Assembly: GCA_038380435.1 (NCBI GenBank)
Contig: JAWZYU010000027.1
Coordinates: 1,919,156-1,983,155 of the forward strand
Length of the DNA: 64,000 bases
Source of the DNA: Ryuthela nishihirai
Lineage: Eukaryota > Arthropoda > Arachnida > Araneae > Heptathelidae
Direction of reading: 5' to 3'
Below, in pieces: positions 57,600 to 64,000 of the stretch. Each line of letters begins with the position of its first letter. The first letter of the stretch is position 1. The position numbers and the translations under genes are program-made. A model generated the notes under the pieces. It ran no database searches and had not been told where the DNA came from. It was given only the letters and a program-made list of their open reading frames with translations.

Positions 57600-58400
57600 A
57601 GAGAACTAGTTCATTTGCTGTTAATTAATATATAATCAAATCATATTCTTATGCAGTCCACCAGGAGAAACACATGTGTACTTATGTATGTCGCGGAGTT
57701 TGTAATAAGTGTTAGTTATTCTGAATCCATTGAGTTTACTTACCTGTAGGAGACGTTGCCCACTGCCATTGCAGCTACCAATACCAAAAGGGCCTATCAC
57801 CCCTCCCCAAAGGTCAGAGTCAGTACCAACTTTGGCATTGAAGTCACCTAGAACAAGGGTAATATCTCCTTTCTTGACAGAATTCAAAATATCCTGAAGT
57901 TGTTCATAAAACCTATCCTTCTCATCCTCATCGGCATCCTCAGTGGGGGCATAACAGCAGATAACATTCAAGTCTTTAATAATTGTCTGAAATTTTGCTG
58001 TAAGAAACCTTTCATTAATGCACTCATATCCTAGAAGAGCATCACTAGCATGTCTGCTGAGCAGCAGACCACGCCTTGGTGATGTTTATTATCATTCCTC
58101 TCTGAAAAGAGAAATTTAAGATTATTTTTAAGTATCTCACCTTTACCTGTCCATCTGGTCTCTTGCAAGCCTACAATATCTAGGTTATAGCGCTGGAATT
58201 GCTGCGTGAGAACATCAAGAGAATAATCTCTATGTAATGTCCTCACGTTCCACGTTCCTGCAGAGAGAAAATGATTAGTAGGATTTTTAAAGAAATTAGG
58301 TTTATTGAGATAGGTAGGGCCAACAATATCAAACAGATCCCTGATGCAGGCATGGGGCAAACCCTGTTCCTCCTCCGCTAAAGGCTGAAGTCACCGATGC
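57600..58400 (-). pseudogene. RTE apurinic-type endonuclease domain (copy A), frameshifted
   Basis: Minus strand: LSAGTWNVRTLHRDYSLDVL begins the nuclease, and LDIVGLQETRWTGKGEIL carries the catalytic glutamate in QETRW. A frameshift near 58070 is followed by LNVICCYAPTEDADEDEK, TLVLGDFNAKVGTDSDLW (GDFNA motif), and NGFRITNTYY with IHKYTCVSPGG, where the family usually has YTW. Another shift near 57640 ends the domain. It would nick the target for target-primed reverse transcription. The start is uncertain; an ATG at 58358-58360 is available. Confidence 0.88.
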
Positions 58401-58884
58401 TGGTAGGAACTTCAGGCACCACCTTTTCAAGTGGACTTTTTCAAGAGCCATATGGCCTGCCTGATACACATTAGTCCAGTTTAGGCTTCACGATGCCCAA
58501 CTAGCTAAGTGAGGTTCAGGTACCTGCGATGGCCTCTGATTAGGATTATCCACCAGCTAATATAAGGTATCTCATGCTTCTGTTCACTTAGGATTGGCAA
58601 CCCAGAAGCAAACGGAAAGCACAATGGCAGATTCTCCCTCAACAGAGGCCCACCAGTGCTGCAAGTCCAGGATCCATAATCAAGCTCAAATCTATAAACA
58701 AGTCCAGTCTATTAGGTATAAATGATGAGCACCAGGACCCTGGGAAGTTGACCACTCCTCAGCATGGTTGAAAAAAAAGAAAAAAGTGGCCATGGATGAC
58801 CAGATCACTAGGCCATACTGAACTGGCAGCCCTCCCCTTCCGTTCACTTCCAAAAGAGAATATCTCTTTTGAAAGGTACTAACG

Positions 58885-58968
58885 TACTATGGCATATAAA
58901 CTGACAGGCTCCTGTCAGACCTCTGTGTCAAGCAGATGCTTGAGGGGGTATTTATTTTTATTTTTTTT
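58885..58968 (+). mobile_element. SINE family A 3' fragment inserted in the RTE 5' UTR
   Basis: Only the last 84 bp of family A, flanked by the 5-bp duplication TAACG (58880-58884, 58969-58973). Comparing with the empty site in the deletion derivative (near 54427) shows the RTE sequence continuous without it. Confidence 0.82.
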
Positions 58969-59106
58969 TAACGGTCTGCACCACGACAAGGCAGGGTCGG
59001 ACATTAGGTGCTAGACCTAGCCGGTTCTGTGCATCATCACTAGGGATTGGTACACAGCTCTCCTTCCAGTTTATGCCTAGCTACCATTTACAGACCAATC
59101 ATTCTA

Positions 59107-59690
59107 CACTCAGAAAATAAAACTCGGCGTCATCAATCCGGCCACGTTAATATCCTCGACGTGGATTGTGACATTTTTAGTTCTGAAAAAGGATAAACGG
59201 GCTAGATAAAAAATAAACATAAATAGTTAAATAGATCTAAAGCGCAAAGCTTTCCCGATAGAATAGGTAGATAGGTTTCCCGATAGATAGATCTTAGGTC
59301 TCTTATATCTGTTTAAAACCTCATGATTATAACACATATGGGAGGAAATGATCTCATTTGGATTATTTGAAACTCAATGCCCAGATCCTTATGTATTTGA
59401 CGGTTAGAAACAAACCAAGGGGCATTGATGACTATCTTGTTGAGAAGTTCGAGCAGATAATCGTGAACCGCAGATTTTTTAGCAAAAAAAAAACATTTTT
59501 TTTTTAAAACTTGGCGTCGTAAAGGATCATTATATTAGCTAGTTAGCGTTGTTTAAACTGTTATTGAAAGTTTGAACGAGGAGACTCTGGGTACTGCAGT
59601 TCTTATTTAAAAATACAATGAATTTTGAGTATATTGTATATTGTTGGCCAACATAGTCACTCGTGAGTTCTCGAACGTTCTCTGAGTTCT
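59107..59690. other. No recognised feature
   Basis: AT-rich sequence with A and T runs near 59485-59505. Confidence 0.6.
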
Positions 59691-59697
59691 TGAACCT

Positions 59698-60453
59698 GCT
59701 GTTTTGTAGTGATGGTTCATGAACTTGTTGTTTTGTAGTGATGGTTCATGAACTTGTTGTTTTGTAGTGATGGTTCATGAACTTGTTGTTTTGTAGTGAT
59801 GGTTCATGAACTTGTTGTTTTGTAGTGATGGTTCATGAACTTGTTGTTTTGTAGTGATGGTTCATGAACTTGTTGTTTTGTAGTGATGGTTCATGAACTT
59901 GTTGTTTTGTAGTGATGGTTCATGAACTTGTTGTTTTGTAGTGATGGTTCATGAACTTGTTGTTTTGTAGTGATGGTTCATGAACTTGTTGTTTTGTAGT
60001 GATGGTTCATGAACTTGTTGTTTTGTAGTGATGGTTCATGAACTTGTTGCTTTGTAGTGATGATTCATGAACTTGTTGTTTTGTAGTGATGGTTCATGAA
60101 CTTGTTGTTTTGTAGTGATGGTTCATGAACTTGTTGGTTTGTAGTGATGGTTCATGAACTTGTTGTTTTGTAGTGATGGTTCATGAACTTGTTGTTTTGT
60201 AGTGATGGTTCATGAACTTGTTGGTTTGTAGTGATGGTTCATGAACTTGTTGTTTTGTAGTGATGGTTCATGAACTTGTTGTTTTGTAGTGATGGTTCAT
60301 GAACTTGTTGTTTTGTAGTGATGGTTCATGAACTTGTTGTTTTGTAGTGATGGTTCATGAACTTGTTTTGTAGTGATGGTTCATGAACTTGTTGTTTTGT
60401 AGTGATGGTTCATGAACTTGTTGTTTTGTAGTGATGGTTCATGAACTTGTTGT
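59698..60453. repeat. 29-bp satellite, about 26 copies
   Basis: The unit is ATGGTTCATGAACTTG followed by TTGTTTTGTAGTG, almost invariant. A few units carry TTGGTTTG or TTGCTTTG, and one copy near 60365 lacks 3 bp. Each unit holds the perfect palindrome GTTCATGAAC. The 5' flank has diverged forms (GTTCTCGAAC, GTTCTTGAAC). Confidence 0.98.
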
Positions 60454-60985
60454 GAAGTGAGAGTTCTTGAACCCCTTTGCTCTGAAAATCAAGATACTAT
60501 GTACACAATACACCACATTTGGTAATCCTAACTCTTACTGTTTAAGAGAAATTCTTTCCTTTTTTGGGGAGGAGGGAATTGGGCAGGAAGAAAGTTTGAG
60601 AGGACAATTCCTTACGTTTCTTTAACCTACTATATGAGGACGTTTTATACTGAATTCTATGATTACAGCTCTTACCTTTTAAGATAAATCATTTTACATG
60701 TTTTTTTGGGGAGAGGGAATGATTTTAGGAGGGAAAGAAATATTGAGAACCAAACTATTACAATAGTTTAAGTTACCCTGAGTAGACGCTGTGTTCTGAC
60801 ACTTGATGCTCTAGTTTCTATTGATTTACTTTTTCTGTAAAGATTTTTCTTCACATAAAAAAGCATAAGATACACTAAATCATGAAATTGTCCTGGGAAA
60901 ACTTTATATAAGTGGTGTAAGAGGTATTTCTTTTAACTGGTCCGCCTTACTTGAAAAGTAGGAAACAAGCTGTTTATACATAATC
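60454..60985. other. No recognised feature
   Basis: AT-rich. No supported gene. Confidence 0.6.
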
Positions 60986-60994
60986 TAAAAAAGG

Positions 60995-61560
60995 AGTTGA
61001 AATGCTTGTTAGTAAAAGGGTTTTGCAGGGCTCTGATTCATGTCCTGTCTTATTCTTGTTTTTTTTGTATAATTTAAAGTTGAATGGTTCACAAACTTGT
61101 TATAAAGACGATGTGGCCATTTTAATCTCTGCTAGAGCTATTTTAACTGAACTTCCGTTTAGTGTTGAACAAGATCTACAACAAATACATTGTTAGTTTT
61201 CTTCAAATCAAATCCAGTTAGATGTCCATAAAACAAAATGTATCGCATTTAATTTGATGAAGAGTATTATTAATAGACATCCCCCTAAAATATCATAATA
61301 TTATTTATGATAATTGTTTTTACTGAGAATGTCCATCTTTGGAAAGAATAACTCAAATAGCTGGGTGTAACTATAGATCAGAATTTGAAATGGAAAACTC
61401 ATAGAAAGCTTAGATTTGTGTCGTACAGATTTTATTTTTTAAAGCAAATTATTCCCCAAAAAATTCTGACTATGCTTTGTTATACATGGGTCTTCTTTGT
61501 TGTACAATATGTAATTTGCAGCTGAGAGTAATTTAATTAACTGATTTTATATTAAAAAAA
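60995..61560 (+). pseudogene. Jockey/CR1-like reverse transcriptase fragment
   Basis: The reading RVLQGSDSCPVLFLFFLYNL corresponds to the RT motif R.VPQGSvLgPlLFllYIND, then CYKDDVAILISA to YADDTvil, with the first catalytic residue of the box replaced. It continues with VEQDLQQIH and QLDVHKTKCIAFN, and in other frames QIAGCN or LKWKTHRK. Many stops. It is older than the RTE copy inserted just downstream. Confidence 0.65.
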
Positions 61561-61739
61561 AATCTACAAACTTGTTTTTAGCATAAAAACATTTTCTACT
61601 ATGAATTTACTAAATACGGATCAATTTTATTTAATTAGACATATTTATGTATGTAGAATACTGTTTTGTTTTTGTTTTTTCCTTTAAATTTCCAACGGAT
61701 GTTTCGTTTATATTTACTTATAATTCCAAAAAATGGCAT

Positions 61740-63647
61740 TTTGTTTTTAATCAATACCCTACTAGTCCTAATAGAAAGCATTACAGAGACCTTAATAAAC
61801 TTGTAAAGGATCAGTTAGCTGCTTATAAGAATTTTTGGCTTGATGGTTTGGCTGACAAAGCCGAGGAAGCAGTTAGACAGCACAACAGCAGAGAGCTGTA
61901 CCAGATAGTTAATGTTTTGTGTGGTAGAAAACGGACAGGCATACAAGGATTGAAGGATAAACAAGGTAAGGTTATAGAAGGGGAGGATTCTGTCATGGCT
62001 AGGTGGGCTGAGCATTTCAGTATGTTCTAAACAATGTAGTTGGTTCTGCTCCCATTGTTTGCAGTGATGATGGATGCATTGGTGACTTTAATGTTGGCCC
62101 TATAACACAATCTGAAGTTATTTTGGCTGTTTCTAAACTTAAACTACATAAATCCCCAGGGGTAGATGAAATTACTACCGAAATGCTTAGAGCTGGGAAT
62201 GTTTCGGTTACCACTTGGATGACTGAAATTCTGAATATCTTTTATGATAAAGGCATGGTTCTTAAGGATTTTACCAGAGCTATTGTTATCCCTATTTTCA
62301 AAAAAGGTGATCGCAGTTCTTGTGATAACTATAGGGGTATCAGCCTACTCCCTGTTCCAGGTAAAGTTCTTTCTATGATTGTGCTTAATAGAATTAAGAA
62401 TCTGGTTGACAGTCAATTGCGTGATGAGCAATGTGGATTCAGAAGTGGTAGGGGATGTGTGGATCAGATATTTTCACTTAGGCAGATTCTTGAGAAATAT
62501 TTAGAGTTTCAGAAACCTTTGGTTGCTAGCTTTGTTGATTTCAAAAAGGCTTTCGACTCTGTTGATCGTCATAATTTGTGGTTGATTGTGAAATCATATG
62601 GTATACCAGACAAGTTAGTTAACATTATGAAAGCTCTCTATAATAACACTGAGTCGTGTGTGAGAGTTGGTAAGGCTTGTAGCAATTGGTTTAGCAGTAC
62701 TTCTGGTGTTCGACAAGGGTGCATTTTGTCTCCTTTTCTCTTTAGCTTGGTTATTGATTATGTTATGCGAAATTCACTTCAAGGGAAAGATTTTGGCCTT
62801 AAATGGGCTGGAGAAACGAAAATTTCTGATTTAGATTATTCTGATGATTTAGCCCTTTTGGCAAATGATGTTGATGAGATGAACTATTTCATTCGAGCCG
62901 TTGATGAGACTGGTAGTAGAGTAGGTTTGGTTATAAACAGAGAGAAAACTAAAGTGATGAAAATTGGTCAGGCAGGCTGTGATTCAGTTAATCTGAATGG
63001 TTGCAGTCTTGAGCAGGTGTCACAGTTTAATTATCTTGGGAGCTATGTAACAGATAATGGTGATGTACGGCATGAGATTAACAGACGAATAGGGATTGCT
63101 GCCGGGACTTTTAAGAATCTATGGAGAATGTGGAGAAATAGGCGTATACACCTAAAGACTAAAATTAGACTGTATAATAGTTTGGTTCTTTCTAGGGTTA
63201 GTTATGGTAGTGAAACTTGGACACTTTGTAAACAAGATAACAGGAAACTAGATGCTTTTGATTCTAGATGCTTGCGCAGTATCTTCGGCATTAGGTGGTT
63301 CAACTTTGTAACTAATGATGAGGTTAGGCAAAGGAGTTTGCAACCTCCTTTAAGCAGCATATTGTGCAGAGAGAGACTCCGTTGGTTTGGCCATGTTGCT
63401 CGCATGAATAATTATAGATTGGCGAATAGGGTTATGAACAGTGTGCCTAAAGGCCTCAGAAAGAAGGGGAGACCTAGGATGCGGTGGGCAGACAATGTCA
63501 AACAGGACCTTGTTAGAATTGGTGTGCAGTGGCCAGATGCAGTAGATGTAGCTCAGGATAGACTTGCTTTGAGAACTAAATTGCACGGTCTGGTTGGACC
63601 TCCGTAGCCCATAGCTGCTTGATGATGATGATGATGATGATGATGAC
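61740..63647 (+). mobile_element. RTE copy B, 5'-truncated, with imperfect TSD
   Basis: A 5'-truncated copy starting in the RT linker and ending in a (GAT)n tail (63620-63647). The likely duplication is AAAATGGCAT (61730-61739) and AAAACGGCAT (63648-63657), 9 of 10 matching. Its sequence is close to copy A. Confidence 0.88.
61743..63607 (+). pseudogene. RTE reverse transcriptase (copy B), one frameshift, long open frame
   Basis: Nearly intact RT. The first open part (to about 62030) reads SPNRKHYRDLNKLVKDQLAA to MARWAEHFS. A single missing base near 62022 (CAGTATG against CAGTGATG in copy A) shifts the frame, after which 494 codons (62123-63607) run to the natural end. Motifs are AIVIPIFKKGDRSSCDNYRG, VASFVDFKKAFDSVDRHNLW (first aspartate), SGVRQGCILSPFLFSLVIDY, LDYSDDLALLAND (Y-S-D-D box), and the C-terminal ERLRWFGHVARMNNYRLANR with GRPRMRWADNVKQDLVRIGV. 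The endonuclease is missing through 5' truncation, so the copy cannot retrotranspose by itself. Confidence 0.92.
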
Positions 63648-63657
63648 AAAACGGCAT

Positions 63658-64000
63658 GCTATTTACTGGCACCAAACTTTTTGAATAGCTCAGTGTTAGA
63701 TTTAAGAATGGAAAGAAACTCCAATAGCTTTAAAAACTTTTAAAGAAATAGGTTTTGTGTTCAAAATGTGGAACAACAGTTGATCGTATAATTTTATATT
63801 TTTGTACTCTTTTTACCTCAGCTGCTTCTGATGTTGCCTTCGTATTTATTTTCATGTTTTTTTAATTACTTTTATTATTATACTTTTTTTTTCTCTGGAA
63901 GTAAAAATTAGAGTAGTATTTTTTTCCTGATACCTGGAAGTGAAATGATTTGATGTTCAACATGTAAAAAGATTATAGTGTTTCATTTTTCTGCTAATCT
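63658..64000. other. No recognised feature
   Basis: AT-rich flank to the end of the window. Confidence 0.6.

Larger units (their letters stand above)
55361..59096 (-). mobile_element. Full-length RTE non-LTR retrotransposon (copy A) with TSD
   Basis: A 3,736-bp copy flanked by the perfect 10-bp duplication AATCATTCTA (55351-55360, 59097-59106). It has a 5' UTR of about 700 bp (broken by a SINE fragment), one ORF with endonuclease and RT, a very short 3' UTR, and the trinucleotide tail ATGATGATGA characteristic of RTE elements. The copy is full length but inactive through frameshifts and stops. Confidence 0.92.

Noticed and set aside
59698..60453. CRISPR-like regularity or telomeric repeat
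   Set aside because: The 29-bp unit is contiguous without spacers and is not a telomere motif.

Overview
This is eukaryotic, AT-rich, repeat-dominated DNA, most likely from an arthropod. The basis is the mix of families read directly from the sequence: RTE and I-like non-LTR retrotransposons, several Tc1/mariner lineages, a Buster-type hAT, and at least two tRNA-derived SINE families. I could not fix the species. Chelicerate and polyneopteran insect origins both seem possible from recollection of related elements, and neither is proven here. No complete host protein-coding gene was found. The only host-type coding material is a pair of related, decayed C2H2 zinc-finger exons on the minus strand (33.1 and 35.5 kb).

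Layout. 0-4.6 kb: a decayed I-like retrotransposon whose RNase H region is split by a GC-rich insertion and a SINE. 5-8.4 kb: SINE relics, a TA-flanked MITE and a truncated Tc1 transposase. 8.4-18.3 kb: a large inverted repeat with 2.6-kb arms. Its 4.7-kb loop holds a second fold-back element, SINEs and a fragment of RTE endonuclease. 18.3-19.8 kb: an intact SINE and a second Tc1 relic. 19.8-26.0 kb: a 93/94-bp minisatellite with a 2,807-bp higher-order repeat. 26-33 kb: mostly unrecognised AT-rich DNA, with an intact SINE and a decayed RTE. 33-36 kb: zinc-finger exon relics, a SINE and a deleted Tc1 with well-preserved ends. 36-39.3 kb: SINEs and an unusual palindrome-rich element. 40-42.6 kb: a mariner relic, then a complete DD41D element with a 350-codon open frame. 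46.4-50.9 kb: a deleted mariner and a nearly complete hAT carrying a fragment of a non-LTR restriction-like endonuclease. 51-54 kb: a possible promoter and a gag-like ORF1 relic. 54-59.1 kb: nested insertions, including an internally deleted RTE derivative beside a full-length RTE with a perfect 10-bp target duplication. 59.7-60.5 kb: a 29-bp satellite. 61-63.6 kb: an LINE RT relic and a 5'-truncated RTE with a long intact RT frame.

The parts relate mainly as parasites and hosts. The RTE elements end in GAT/TGA microsatellite tails typical of that clade and are the probable source of the machinery for the deletion derivative. The SINEs have their own tRNA-type promoters and depend on LINE machinery in trans; which LINE they use is not shown here. 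The DD41D element could mobilise only its own short derivatives. Most other elements are disabled by frameshifts, stops or deletions, as noted entry by entry.
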